Shown here: positions 16,200-24,696 of the stretch, piece after piece
Layout: each line of letters begins with the position of its first letter
Numbering within the stretch: position 1 is the first letter of the stretch
NCBI RefSeq assembly: GCF_003966565.1
Contig: NZ_AP018718.1
Span: 372,001 to 436,000, forward strand
Direction: 5' to 3'
DNA: 64,000 nucleotides
From: Sulfuricystis multivorans
GTDB taxonomy: Bacteria > Pseudomonadota > Gammaproteobacteria > Burkholderiales > Rhodocyclaceae
Notes under the pieces: generated by a model
Told to the model about the DNA's origin: nothing
What the model saw: the letters and a program-made list of their open reading frames with translations, nothing else
Databases searched by the model: none
Made by a program: the position numbers and the translations under genes

Positions 16200-16660
16200 A
16201 CCCGGAACGCGCCCGCCAACTGCGTGACCAGGAGCGCGGCATCCAGCGGCCGCACCCGCTGGCGCTGCAGGCGGGCACGAAGAAGCACCGCGAGATCCGC
16301 TTCAACAAGGTGAAGCACTGGCAGATTCCCGAGGCCTACGCGCTGCTCGAGAGCCTGCCCGGCCTCGAGGTCGCGCCGGGCAGTCAGCCCAACGCGATCG
16401 CAGTGAGCTACGAAATCACCGAATACTGCATGGAAGCGCTCGAGCAGCTGCTCGTCGATCGCGGCTTCCATCTCGACAGCACGCTGTATTGCAAGCTGAT
16501 CCGCGCGCTGGTGTATTTCTCCGAGGAAACCCAGCGCCGCAATCTCGGCCAGCCCGAGCGGTTGATCAAGAAGTCGCACGAAGTTTATTCGCAGGCTTGG
16601 GAACACCATCCACACGGCGATCATGACGATACGCCACCTGAGCTACGGGAATACAAATGA
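16196..16660 (+). CDS. Conserved hypothetical protein between ctpA and moeB
   Basis: 154 residues, translationally coupled at both ends (ATGA overlap with ctpA, 4-bp overlap with moeB). No known motif is recognised. It is hydrophilic, with a basic N-terminus (KKHREIRFNKVKHW), a central segment GLEVAPGSQPNAIAVSYEIT that could form a small alpha/beta unit, and a His/Asp-rich tail (HHPHGDHDD) that could bind metal. No signal peptide or membrane helix is seen, so it is probably cytoplasmic. Position in a CtpA-MoeB operon gives no clear job. Confidence 0.7.
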   Translation: MNPERARQLRDQERGIQRPHPLALQAGTKKHREIRFNKVKHWQIPEAYALLESLPGLEVAPGSQPNAIAVSYEITEYCMEALEQLLVDRGFHLDSTLYCKLIRALVYFSEETQRRNLGQPERLIKKSHEVYSQAWEHHPHGDHDDTPPELREYK

Positions 16661-17430
16661 GCGATCGTCTGGATGACGAGGCGCTGCTCAGGTATTCGCG
16701 CCACATTTTGCTGCCGCAGGTCGGCATCGAGGGGCAGGAGAAACTCCTCGCTGCCAGCGCGCTGGTGCTCGGCGCCGGTGGGCTGGGGTCGCCGGCGGCG
16801 CTGTATCTCGCCTCCGCCGGTATCGGGCGGCTTACGCTCGCCGATGGCGACACGGTCGATCTGACCAATCTGCAGCGCCAGATCCTGCATCGCACCGCGT
16901 CGATCGGCAAACCGAAGGTGCTCTCCGGTGCGGCGACGCTCGCCGAGATCAACCCCGGCTGCCGCGTCGTTGCCTTGCAGGAAAGGCTTGTCGGCGCGCG
17001 GCTCGAAGAGGAGGTCGCGGCGGCCGACGTCGTGCTCGACTGCTCCGACAACTTCGCCACCCGCCATGCGGTCAACCGCGCCTGCGTCAAATACCGCAAA
17101 CCGCTCGTCTCCGGCGCGGCGATCCGCTTCGACGGCCAGGTCGCGGTGTTCGACACGCGGCGCAGTGATGCGCCCTGCTATCACTGCCTGTTCCCGGAAG
17201 CGGAGGATGTCGAGGAAGTCCGTTGCGCGGTGATGGGCGTGTTCGCCCCGATCACCGGCATCATTGGTGCCACCCAGGCGGCCGAGGCCTTGAAGCTCGT
17301 GATCGGCTGCGGCGCGCCGATCATCGGGCGCCTGCTGCTGCTCGATGGTCTGGCGATGGAGTGGCGCAGCATCGCCGTGCCGCGCGATCCGGCCTGCGCC
17401 GTCTGTGCTACTCGATGCGCGCCCGGATGA
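16657..17430 (+). CDS. moeB: HesA/MoeB/ThiF-family E1-like adenylyltransferase
   Basis: 257 residues. The nucleotide-binding loop GAGGLGSPAALYLASAG lies near residue 36. DGDTVDLTNLQRQILH, DCSDNFATR and two Cys pairs (CYHC near 180, CAVC near 246) for structural zinc are present. The family adenylates the C-terminal Gly-Gly of ubiquitin-like sulfur carriers such as MoaD or ThiS. MoeB and ThiF cannot be separated with confidence from sequence alone; the C-terminal rhodanese domain of some homologues is absent. The gene converges on ribD, overlapping it by 23 bp. Confidence 0.88.
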   Translation: MSDRLDDEALLRYSRHILLPQVGIEGQEKLLAASALVLGAGGLGSPAALYLASAGIGRLTLADGDTVDLTNLQRQILHRTASIGKPKVLSGAATLAEINPGCRVVALQERLVGARLEEEVAAADVVLDCSDNFATRHAVNRACVKYRKPLVSGAAIRFDGQVAVFDTRRSDAPCYHCLFPEAEDVEEVRCAVMGVFAPITGIIGATQAAEALKLVIGCGAPIIGRLLLLDGLAMEWRSIAVPRDPACAVCATRCAPG

Positions 17431-18499
17431 AAAAATCGGCGCTGATGGAACGGCACTCGACGATCTGCAAACGTTTCGCTGCGGCAAGCTCGGTGAGATG
17501 CCCGAAATCGGCCATCCCACGCGCGCTGTCGCCGAGTAGCAGCGGCGCCTGGTAGATCAGCAGTTCATCGACCAGCCCTTCGCGCAGCAGCGAGCCGTTG
17601 AGTTTCAAACCGGCCTCGACCATCACTTCGTTGATGCCGCGCCGGCCGAGTTCCTGCAGCAAGGCGGCGAGATCGACCTGGCCCTGGGCATTCGCCAACA
17701 CGATGACTTCCGCGCCCAGCGCGGCAAGCCGGGCGGCCTTTTCGGCATTCTCACTCGCGCAGGCGATCAGGCAATGACCAGACTGGAGGATCGCCGCGGC
17801 GGGAGAAATTTCCAGCCGGCTGTCGACGACGACTCTGAGCGGCTGGCGTGGCGTGGCGATGTCGCGCACCGTCAGACGCGGATCGTCATCGCGCACGGTG
17901 CCGATGCCGGTGATGAGCGCGCACGAGCGTGCGCGCCAAGCATGGGCATGGCGGCGCGCGTCCGCTCCGGTGATCCATTGCGACACCCCATTGGCGAGCG
18001 CGGTCTTGCCGTCGAGACTCGTCGCGACTTTCAGCCGTAGCCACGGTCGGCCGCGCGTCATGCGCGAGACGAAGCCGATGTTGAGCTCGCGCGCCTCGTC
18101 TGCCAGCAGGCCGCAGGCGACCTCGATGCCGGCGGCGCGCAGCCTTTCGAGCCCCTGACCGGCGACGAGCGGGTTCGGATCCTCCATTGCCGCGACGACA
18201 CGTTCGACACCCGCCGCGATCAACGCATTCGCGCAGGGCGGCGTGCGGCCATGATGCGAGCAGGGTTCGAGCGTCACGTAGGCGGTGCAGCCCGCCGTAT
18301 CGCCCGAGCCGACCTTTTGCAGGGCGGCGACTTCGGCGTGCGGCCCGCCGGCCTTTTCGTGCCACCCCTCGCCGATGATGATCCCGTCTCTGACCAACAC
18401 GCAACCAACCCGCGGATTGGGCGTGGTGGTGTAAAGGCCGCGCGCTGCGAGTTGCAGCGCCCGCGCCATGAAAGCATGATCGGCGGCCGAGAAGCTCAC
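17408..18499 (-). CDS. ribD: Bifunctional riboflavin deaminase/reductase RibD
   Basis: 363 residues. The N-terminal cytidine-deaminase-like domain has the zinc motif HAEVAAL and [12 protein letters not shown]. The C-terminal reductase domain has [28 protein letters not shown] and [12 protein letters not shown]. It performs the second and third steps of riboflavin synthesis. It overlaps nrdR by 4 bp; the glyA-nrdR-ribD order is a common betaproteobacterial arrangement. The last codons (ISADFF) coincide with a degenerate REP-like repeat that abuts the moeB stop. Confidence 0.95.
   Translation of the reverse strand: MSFSAADHAFMARALQLAARGLYTTTPNPRVGCVLVRDGIIIGEGWHEKAGGPHAEVAALQKVGSGDTAGCTAYVTLEPCSHHGRTPPCANALIAAGVERVVAAMEDPNPLVAGQGLERLRAAGIEVACGLLADEARELNIGFVSRMTRGRPWLRLKVATSLDGKTALANGVSQWITGADARRHAHAWRARSCALITGIGTVRDDDPRLTVRDIATPRQPLRVVVDSRLEISPAAAILQSGHCLIACASENAEKAARLAALGAEVIVLANAQGQVDLAALLQELGRRGINEVMVEAGLKLNGSLLREGLVDELLIYQAPLLLGDSARGMADFGHLTELAAAKRLQIVECRSISADFFIRARIE
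17431..17455 (+). repeat. Degenerate REP-like repeat copy at moeB/ribD 3' ends
   Basis: AAATCGGCGCTGATGGAACG starts right after the moeB stop codon and lies within the last codons of the convergent ribD gene. It differs from the repeat core by about three bases. Position at a convergent junction matches the copies at 9.69 and 45.18 kb. Confidence 0.5.
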
Positions 18500-18969
18500 T
18501 TGTGGCTCGAGCGCCGCCGTGGGGTCTTCACCTCGCGGATCGCTTCGGAGAACTCGTCGACGTCTTCGAAATTGCGATACACCGAGGCGAAGCGGATGTA
18601 GGCCACCTTGTCGAGCTTCTTCAGTTCGCGCATCACCAGCTCGCCGATGCGCTCCGAGGCCACCTCGCGTTCGCCCATCTGCACGAGCTTTTCCTCGATG
18701 CGATCGAGCGCGGCCTCCACGCTTTCCGAACTGACCGGACGCTTCCGGAGCGCCAGCATCATGCTCGATTTGAGTTTGTCGCGATCGTATTCGACGCGGC
18801 TGCCGTTCTTCTTGACGACCAGCGGCAGTTGCAGCTCGACCCGCTCGTAAGTGGTGAAGCGTTTCTCACAGGCAAGGCAGCGCCGACGTCGGCGTACGGT
18901 GTCGCCTTCCTCGTTCTCACGCGTGTCGACGACCTGGGTATTGTCCTCGTTGCAGTAAGGACAGCGCAT
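18496..18969 (-). CDS. nrdR: Transcriptional repressor NrdR
   Basis: 157 residues. The N-terminal zinc ribbon uses CPYC and CLAC ([18 protein letters not shown]). The ATP-cone domain begins at [19 protein letters not shown]. NrdR represses ribonucleotide reductase genes when dATP is bound. It lies 3 bp after glyA and overlaps ribD, in a leftward operon. NrdR boxes of target genes were not found in this window. Confidence 0.96.
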   Translation of the reverse strand: MRCPYCNEDNTQVVDTRENEEGDTVRRRRRCLACEKRFTTYERVELQLPLVVKKNGSRVEYDRDKLKSSMMLALRKRPVSSESVEAALDRIEEKLVQMGEREVASERIGELVMRELKKLDKVAYIRFASVYRNFEDVDEFSEAIREVKTPRRRSSHK

Positions 18970-18972
18970 CGC

Positions 18973-20217
18973 TCAGCCGTAAACCGGGAATTTCCTGCAC
19001 AAGGCCGCGACGTCGTTGCGCACGCGCTCGAGCACTGCTTCGTCGTTGGGCGCGTCGAGCACATCGGCGATCAGGTTGGCGACTTGTTCCGCCTCGATTT
19101 CCGTGAAGCCGCGCGTCGTCATCGCCGGCGTGCCGATGCGGATGCCGCTGGTGACGAAGGGCTTTTGCGGATCGTTGGGGATCGCGTTTTTGTTCACCGT
19201 GATGTGCGCCTTGCCGAGAGCGGCTTCCGCGTCCTTGCCGGTAATGGCCTTGGCGCGCAGGTCGACCAAGAAGACGTGGCTCTCGGTGCGGCCGGAGACG
19301 ATGCGCAAGCCCCGCTGCTTGAGGACTTTCACCATCACCTGGGCATTCTCGATCACCTGTTCCTGATAGGCGCGGAATTCCTTGCTCATCGCTTCCTTGA
19401 AGGCGACGGCCTTGGCGGCGATCACGTGCATCAGCGGCCCGCCCTGCAACCCCGGGAAGATCGCCGAGTTGATCGCCTTCTCGTGCTCGGCCTTCATCAG
19501 GATCAGTCCGCCGCGCGGGCCGCGCAGCGTCTTGTGGGTGGTCGAAGTGACGACGTCGGCGTGCGGCACCGGGTTCGGATAGAAACCGGCGGCCACCAGC
19601 CCGGCGTAGTGCGCCATATCCACCATGAAGATCGCGCCGACCGCCTTGGCGATCTTCGCGAACCGCTCGAAATCGATCTTCAGCGCATAGGCCGAGGCGC
19701 CGGCGATGATCAGCTTCGGCTTGTGCTCGAAGGCGAGCCGCTCGACTTGCGCATAGTCGATGGCTTCGTGCTCATCGAGCCCGTAGGGCACGACCTTGAA
19801 CCATTTGCCGGACATGTTGAGCGCCATGCCGTGCGTAAGATGGCCGCCCTCGGCAAGACTCATGCCCATCACCGTATCGCCGGGCTGCAAGAACGCCATG
19901 AACACCGCCTGATTGGCCTGCGAGCCGGAATTCGGCTGCACGTTGGCCGCTTCGGCGCCAAAGAGTTTTTTGGCACGATCGATCGCCAGCTGCTCGACGA
20001 TATCCACGTATTCGCAGCCGCCGTAATAACGCTTGCCCGGATAGCCTTCGGCGTATTTGTTGGTGAGTTGGGAGCCCTGGGCTTCCATCACGGCCCAGGA
20101 GACGTAGTTTTCCGAGGCGATCAGTTCGATGTGGTCTTCCTGCCGCTGGTTTTCCTGGCGGATCGCGGCAAAGATTTCCGGGTCTATCTTGGCGAGGCTG
20201 TCTTGTTTCGAGAACAT
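18973..20217 (-). CDS. glyA: Serine hydroxymethyltransferase
   Basis: About 414 residues from the ATG at 20217, chosen because GGAA stands 6-9 bp upstream and the product then begins [10 protein letters not shown] like the family; an ATG at 20241 is possible. Motifs: [35 protein letters not shown], and the PLP lysine in [15 protein letters not shown]. It converts serine and tetrahydrofolate to glycine and 5,10-methylene-THF, feeding ThyA, which is encoded at 28.5 kb. Confidence 0.96.
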   Translation of the reverse strand: MFSKQDSLAKIDPEIFAAIRQENQRQEDHIELIASENYVSWAVMEAQGSQLTNKYAEGYPGKRYYGGCEYVDIVEQLAIDRAKKLFGAEAANVQPNSGSQANQAVFMAFLQPGDTVMGMSLAEGGHLTHGMALNMSGKWFKVVPYGLDEHEAIDYAQVERLAFEHKPKLIIAGASAYALKIDFERFAKIAKAVGAIFMVDMAHYAGLVAAGFYPNPVPHADVVTSTTHKTLRGPRGGLILMKAEHEKAINSAIFPGLQGGPLMHVIAAKAVAFKEAMSKEFRAYQEQVIENAQVMVKVLKQRGLRIVSGRTESHVFLVDLRAKAITGKDAEAALGKAHITVNKNAIPNDPQKPFVTSGIRIGTPAMTTRGFTEIEAEQVANLIADVLDAPNDEAVLERVRNDVAALCRKFPVYG

Positions 20218-20258
20218 GAGAATTTCCGTCGGGTTGGCCAAAGAATCATTTTACCTGC

Positions 20259-20882
20259 TCACAGCTCGTCGAGCGGCCGTTCGAGATGCTCCCGCTCCCC
20301 CCAGGAAAGCAGCGTCCAGCAGCCGGCATCGATTTCGATCCAGTTGATGCCGCAATTCGGGATCGTGAAGTCGCGCGGGCTTTCCAGCGGCCGCCCGGTC
20401 GCCTGCCGGTAGACGATGTCGAGCACGCCGCCGTGCGTGAAGATCGCCACCGCCTCGCCCGGATGCCGGCGCACGATGGCGTCGATGGCCGCCGACAGGC
20501 GCGCGGCGAAATCGAGCAGGCTTTCCCCGCCCTCAGGAACGAAACGCGGATCGCGCGCCTTGTGGCGCGCATAGGCGGCAGGGTGGCGCGCCTCGCACTC
20601 TGCGTAGGTGAGGCCCTGGAAAATGCCGTAATGGCGTTCGCGCACCCCGGGATAGAGGTGCAAGGACACTTTGGCGAGATGGGCGGTCGCCTCGGCGGTT
20701 TGGCGCGCGCGCGCAAGATCGCTACTGTAGATCGCCGCGAAGCCCTCGTCCTTGAGCGCGTTGGCCGTGGCACGTGCCTGGGCGTGGCCGAGCGCGGAGA
20801 GGGGAATATCGAGCTGGCCCTGGATGCGGCGACCGGCGTTCCAGTCGGTTTCGCCGTGGCGGATCAAGCAAAGACGGGTCAT
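20259..20882 (-). CDS. Histidine phosphatase family protein (GpmB/CobC-like)
   Basis: 207 residues from the ATG at 20882, chosen because the family motif follows at once: MTRLCLIRHGETDWNAGRR with the RHG phosphohistidine. Further motifs are AIYSSDLARARQTAE, ERHYGIFQGLTY and VAIFTHGGVLDIVYRQ. Branch members include phosphoglycerate mutase-like GpmB and alpha-ribazole phosphatase CobC; nothing here decides between them. No cobalamin genes are near. It lies 41 bp upstream of glyA in the same direction. Confidence 0.88.
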   Translation of the reverse strand: MTRLCLIRHGETDWNAGRRIQGQLDIPLSALGHAQARATANALKDEGFAAIYSSDLARARQTAEATAHLAKVSLHLYPGVRERHYGIFQGLTYAECEARHPAAYARHKARDPRFVPEGGESLLDFAARLSAAIDAIVRRHPGEAVAIFTHGGVLDIVYRQATGRPLESPRDFTIPNCGINWIEIDAGCWTLLSWGEREHLERPLDEL

Positions 20883-20930
20883 GGCAGGCAATCGAATCGT
20901 TCGCTCCGGCTTGTGGCTTTCCACAATCCT

Positions 20931-20960
20931 TTGCCCAAGCGTGGCTCAAGCCGTTAACAT
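20931..20960 (+). promoter_or_regulatory. Possible sigma-70 promoter of the TRAP operon
   Basis: TTGCCC (20931-20936) and TAACAT (20955-20960) are 18 bp apart in the 160-bp region between the histidine phosphatase gene and dctQ. Each box matches four of six consensus bases. The rest of the gap shows nothing else apart from the ribosome site GGAGGAG at 21028-21034. Confidence 0.35.
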
Positions 20961-21042
20961 TCCGGGCCATGTGGCATCGACAAAGGCAGGCGCCGTCACC
21001 AGCCATTATCGCCTACGGCCCCACTGCGGAGGAGTAACCGCG

Positions 21043-21699
21043 ATGAAATTCCTGCTGCAATTTGCGAGGCTGATCGACGCCTTGAGCGAGGCGGTCGGCC
21101 GTGCGGCGATATGGCTGGTGCTGGCCGCGGTGCTGGTTTCCGCCGGCAATGCGATCGTGCGCAAGACTTTCGATATCAGCTCGAACGCCTGGCTCGAGAT
21201 CCAGTGGTACCTGTTCGCCGCGATCTTCCTGCTGGGTGCGGCGTTCACGATGCTGCGTCAGGGACATGTCAAGATCGATGTGATCAGCGGACGTTTTTCC
21301 AAGCGTACCCAGATCAAGATCGAGATCTTCGGCATCGTCTGCTTCCTGTTCCCGTTCGTTTATCAGGTGATCCGGCTGGTCTGGCCCCTCGTCGTCCAGG
21401 CCTGGACGACCGGGGAGATGTCCGAGAATGCCGGAGGACTGATCCGCTGGCCGGTCTATGCGCTGATCCCCGCCGGTTTTCTACTCCTCGGTCTGCAAGG
21501 TCTTTCCGAGCTGATCAAGCGCATCGCTTTTCTGCAAGGCCTGTGCCCCGACCCGACTCATTCTGCGCAGACCAAGACCGCTGAAGAAGAACTGGCCGAG
21601 GAAATCCGCAAACACCAGGTGGCCGACGAAGTCGTGGAGATGGTGGAGGCTGCGGAGGAGCAAATCGCCGGCGAAAGCCGCAAGGGAGGGCTAGGATGA
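21043..21699 (+). CDS. TRAP transporter small permease (DctQ-type)
   Basis: 218 residues from the ATG at 21043, preceded by GGAGGAGTAACCGCG. Four membrane helices occupy residues 20-175. The family motif SSNAWLEIQWYLFAAIFLLG is intact. After the last helix comes an unusual acidic tail of about 45 residues (EEELAEEIRKHQ, EVVEMVEAAEEQ) predicted to be helical and cytoplasmic, which ordinary DctQ proteins lack. It pairs with the large permease, whose start overlaps by 4 bp. Confidence 0.9.
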   Translation: MKFLLQFARLIDALSEAVGRAAIWLVLAAVLVSAGNAIVRKTFDISSNAWLEIQWYLFAAIFLLGAAFTMLRQGHVKIDVISGRFSKRTQIKIEIFGIVCFLFPFVYQVIRLVWPLVVQAWTTGEMSENAGGLIRWPVYALIPAGFLLLGLQGLSELIKRIAFLQGLCPDPTHSAQTKTAEEELAEEIRKHQVADEVVEMVEAAEEQIAGESRKGGLG

Positions 21700-23474
21700 T
21701 CGAATTCCTGCAGGCCAACCTGGCGCCGGTGATGTTCGCCGGGCTGATCGTCTTTCTGCTGCTGGGTTATTCGGTGGCTTTTTCTCTGGCTGCCTGCGGC
21801 TTGTTTTTCGGCTATCTGGGTGTCGAGCTGGGGTTGCTGCCCGAATCGCTGCTGCACGCGCTGCCCTTGCGCATGATCGGTATCCTCAAGAACGACACCT
21901 TGCTGGCGATCCCGTTTTTTACCTTCATGGGATTGGTCCTCGAGCGCTCCGGCATGGCGGAGGACCTGCTCGATACGATCGGGCAGCTGTTCGGCCCGAT
22001 CCGCGGTGGCCTGGCTTACGCGACGGTTTTCGTCGGTGCGATGCTCGCGGCCACAACGGGCGTGGTGGCGGCATCGGTCATTTCGATGGGGCTCATTTCC
22101 CTGCCGATCATGTTGCGCTACGGCTATGATCGGCGGCTTGCTTGCGGCGTGATCGCCGCCTCGGGCACGCTGGCGCAGATCATCCCGCCCTCGCTGGTGC
22201 TGATCGTCATCGCCGACCAGCTCGGGCGTAGTGTCGGCGATCTCTACACCGGTGCGTTCATTCCCGGTTTCGTGTTGACGCTGCTCTATGTCTTCTGGGT
22301 TCTTGCCGTGAGCCTGGTGAAACCGGCTGCCGCCCCGGCCTTGCCCCTCGAAGCGCGCACCATCCGCGAGCCCGACGGCAGTACCGGCAATCGTTCCCTG
22401 CTCGTGCTGACGGCGCTCTCCCTCCTGGCCGCGATCGTTTTTGCCCAGACCCGCTCACCGGAAGCCCCCAAGGACGAGACCATCGTTCTCGCGATGTGTG
22501 TCGGCATCGGCACGGCTTTTCTGCTGGCGCTCATCAACCGGGTCGCGAAATTGGGGCTGCTCTCGCGGATGGCCGAACGCGTCACCTTCGTGCTGATACC
22601 GCCGCTGGCGCTGATCTTCCTCGTCCTCGGAACGATTTTCATCGGCGTCGCGACGCCGACCGAGGGTGGCGCGATGGGTGCCGTGGGCGCCCTGGCGATG
22701 GCGATCTCTCGCCGCCGCCTGACGATCCCGCTCCTCAAACAGGCGATGGAGGCCACCCTGAAACTGTCGTCGTTCGTGATGTTCATCCTGCTCGGCGCCA
22801 CGGTGTTCAGCCTGACCTTCCAGGGCGTCGATGGCCCGCGCTGGGTCGAACATCTGCTGACCAGCCTGCCCGGCGGTCAGCTTGGCTTCCTGATCTTCGT
22901 CAATGCCTTGGTGTTCGGTCTGGCGTTCTTTCTCGACTTCTTCGAGCTGGCATTCATCATCATTCCGCTGCTCGCGCCCGTGGCGGACAAGATGGGCATC
23001 GATTTGGTCTGGTTCGGCGTCCTGCTGGCCGTGAACATGCAGACCTCTTTCATGCACCCGCCGTTTGGTTTCGCATTGTTTTATCTGCGCAGCGTGGCGC
23101 CGCACGAGAAGTATCTCGATCACGTCACCAAGAAAGAAATCGCCCCGGTCACTACCACGCAGATCTATTGGGGAGCGATTCCCTTCGTGGTCATCCAGGT
23201 GGTGATGGTCGGGGTCTTGATCGCTTTCCCGCAGCTGGTCACCGGTCGCCTCGAAAAGAAACAGGCGGTCGATCTCGATACGATCCAGATCGAAGTGGCA
23301 CCCTCGGATTACGATCGGCCGCAGGAGGGGGGGCCGGCACCGGCCGAGGAAAAGCCTCTCGCGCCTGCTGCTTCGGAGCCTCAAGCGGATGGCGGGACAT
23401 GGGATGAGAAAAAGCAGGACGACCCTGCTGCGGCGCTGCTCGAAGAGATGGCCAAGGAAGGGAAGAAGCGGTAG
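21696..23474 (+). CDS. TRAP transporter large permease (DctM-type)
   Basis: 592 residues, far longer than the 425-440 typical of DctM, because of a central insertion (around 215-300) and a charged C-terminal tail. Typical motifs are AIPFFTFMGLVLERSGMAE, AATTGVVAASVISMGLISLP, GTLAQIIPPSLVLIVIADQL and TPTEGGAMGAVGALA. It forms the Na+-driven channel for the solute brought by the binding protein. The enlarged form accompanies TakP/lactate-type binding proteins. The Pro/Ala/Glu-rich tail (residues 545-592) mirrors the acidic tail of the small subunit. Confidence 0.92.
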   Translation: MIEFLQANLAPVMFAGLIVFLLLGYSVAFSLAACGLFFGYLGVELGLLPESLLHALPLRMIGILKNDTLLAIPFFTFMGLVLERSGMAEDLLDTIGQLFGPIRGGLAYATVFVGAMLAATTGVVAASVISMGLISLPIMLRYGYDRRLACGVIAASGTLAQIIPPSLVLIVIADQLGRSVGDLYTGAFIPGFVLTLLYVFWVLAVSLVKPAAAPALPLEARTIREPDGSTGNRSLLVLTALSLLAAIVFAQTRSPEAPKDETIVLAMCVGIGTAFLLALINRVAKLGLLSRMAERVTFVLIPPLALIFLVLGTIFIGVATPTEGGAMGAVGALAMAISRRRLTIPLLKQAMEATLKLSSFVMFILLGATVFSLTFQGVDGPRWVEHLLTSLPGGQLGFLIFVNALVFGLAFFLDFFELAFIIIPLLAPVADKMGIDLVWFGVLLAVNMQTSFMHPPFGFALFYLRSVAPHEKYLDHVTKKEIAPVTTTQIYWGAIPFVVIQVVMVGVLIAFPQLVTGRLEKKQAVDLDTIQIEVAPSDYDRPQEGGPAPAEEKPLAPAASEPQADGGTWDEKKQDDPAAALLEEMAKEGKKR

Positions 23475-23476
23475 CC

Positions 23477-23510
23477 AACGAAAAACCGCGGCATGCCGCG
23501 GTTTTTCGTT
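23477..23510. terminator. Bidirectional rho-independent terminator between dctM and dctP
   Basis: A perfect 17+17 bp palindrome (arm AACGAAAAACCGCGGCA) has GC-rich stem centre, an A-run before and a T-run after it. It lies 2 bp past the dctM stop and 18 bp from the stop of the convergent binding-protein gene, so it can terminate both transcripts. Confidence 0.85.
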
Positions 23511-23528
23511 GTAGCCGTGCGAACAGGA

Positions 23529-24608
23529 TTACAGCTTCTGTGCCTGCATGTAGCTGTCGAAACCCATCTCGGCGAACTTGAACCAGAGGTTCTGATCTTT
23601 GCGGAAGGCCGCGTAGTCTTCGTAGATCTTCTTCCAGTGCGGATTTTTGCCCGATAGATCGCTGTAATACTGCATCGCGAACTGGAAGGCGGCATCCATC
23701 ACCGGCTTGGGCAGGCGGAACAGCTTGGTCCCCCCAGCGACCAGCTCCTTCAGAGCCTTCGGATTCTTCGCATCGTACTTGGCCTGCATGTCGGTGTGGG
23801 CGATCGCTGCGGCGCACTCGATGATCGCCTTGTTCTCGGCCGACAGGCTCTCATAAGCTTTGCTATTGACGTAGAGCACGAGCTGGGGGCCGCCTTCCCA
23901 CCAGGCGGGATAGGCATAGAACTTGGCGACCTTGTAGAAGCCGAGCTTCTGGTCGTCGTAAGGGCCGACCCATTCGGTGGCGTCGATGGTGCCCTTTTCG
24001 AGCGCTTGATAAATTTCCCCGCCGGGAATGTTCTGCGGCACGCCGCCGATGCCCTTGAGGATCTCGCCGCCGAAGCCGCCGATGCGCATCTTCAGGCCCT
24101 TGATGTCGGCAAGCGACTTGATCTCCTTGCGATACCAGCCGCCCATCTGGGCGCCAGTGTTACCCATCGGGAAGTTGATGATGTTGTATTGGGCGTAGAA
24201 CTCGCGGAAGAGTTTCAGACCGTTGCCTTCATACATCCAGGCAGTCATCTGGCGCGAGTTGAGGCCGAACGGGATCGCGCAGTCCATCGCGAACGTGGGG
24301 TCTTTGCCGAAGAAGTAGTAGGGCGCGGTGTGCGCACACTCGACCGTGCCTTGCTGCACGCCATCGACCACGCCAAACGGCGGCATCAGCTCACCGCCGG
24401 CATGGACGGAAATCTCGAACTTGCCGCCGGACATCTCCTTCACTTTCTTCGAAAACACTTCGGCCGCACCGTAGATGGTGTCGAGAGCCTTCGGGAAGCT
24501 GGAGGCCAGGCGCCAGCGGATCGCCTGTTGTGCATGAACGGCCGGAGCGGCACCGGCGGCCAGAATGCCGGCCATGCCGGCGTGTTGCAGAAATTTGCGA
24601 CGTTCCAT
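23529..24608 (-). CDS. TRAP transporter substrate-binding protein (TakP-like DctP)
   Basis: 359 residues from the ATG at 24608, chosen because it begins MERRKFLQHAGMAGILAAG, a twin-arginine-type signal peptide ending near AVHA. Motifs of the TakP subgroup: RWRLASSFPKALDTIYGAAE, PYYFFGKDPTFAMDCAIPFG, GNTGAQMGGWYRKEI and ATEWVGPYDDQKLGFYKVA. TakP relatives bind 2-oxo acids or calcium lactate; the ligand here is unknown. It is encoded convergently to its permeases and shares a terminator with them, so it has its own promoter. Confidence 0.92.
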   Translation of the reverse strand: MERRKFLQHAGMAGILAAGAAPAVHAQQAIRWRLASSFPKALDTIYGAAEVFSKKVKEMSGGKFEISVHAGGELMPPFGVVDGVQQGTVECAHTAPYYFFGKDPTFAMDCAIPFGLNSRQMTAWMYEGNGLKLFREFYAQYNIINFPMGNTGAQMGGWYRKEIKSLADIKGLKMRIGGFGGEILKGIGGVPQNIPGGEIYQALEKGTIDATEWVGPYDDQKLGFYKVAKFYAYPAWWEGGPQLVLYVNSKAYESLSAENKAIIECAAAIAHTDMQAKYDAKNPKALKELVAGGTKLFRLPKPVMDAAFQFAMQYYSDLSGKNPHWKKIYEDYAAFRKDQNLWFKFAEMGFDSYMQAQKL

Positions 24609-24696
24609 TCTCTGTCTCCTTGGTGATTGTTGGTCTCGCCCGATCGTGCCTGGGCGGTGCGGCAATACTACACCGGAGGATGCAGGAATCGCTGCG

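Noticed and set aside
18502-20412. Long plus-strand open frame (636 codons) over nrdR-glyA
   Set aside because: His/Arg/Asp-rich antisense of well-identified genes; no domain recognisable. Similar shadows at 39222-41312 and 47030-48790 were dropped for the same reason.
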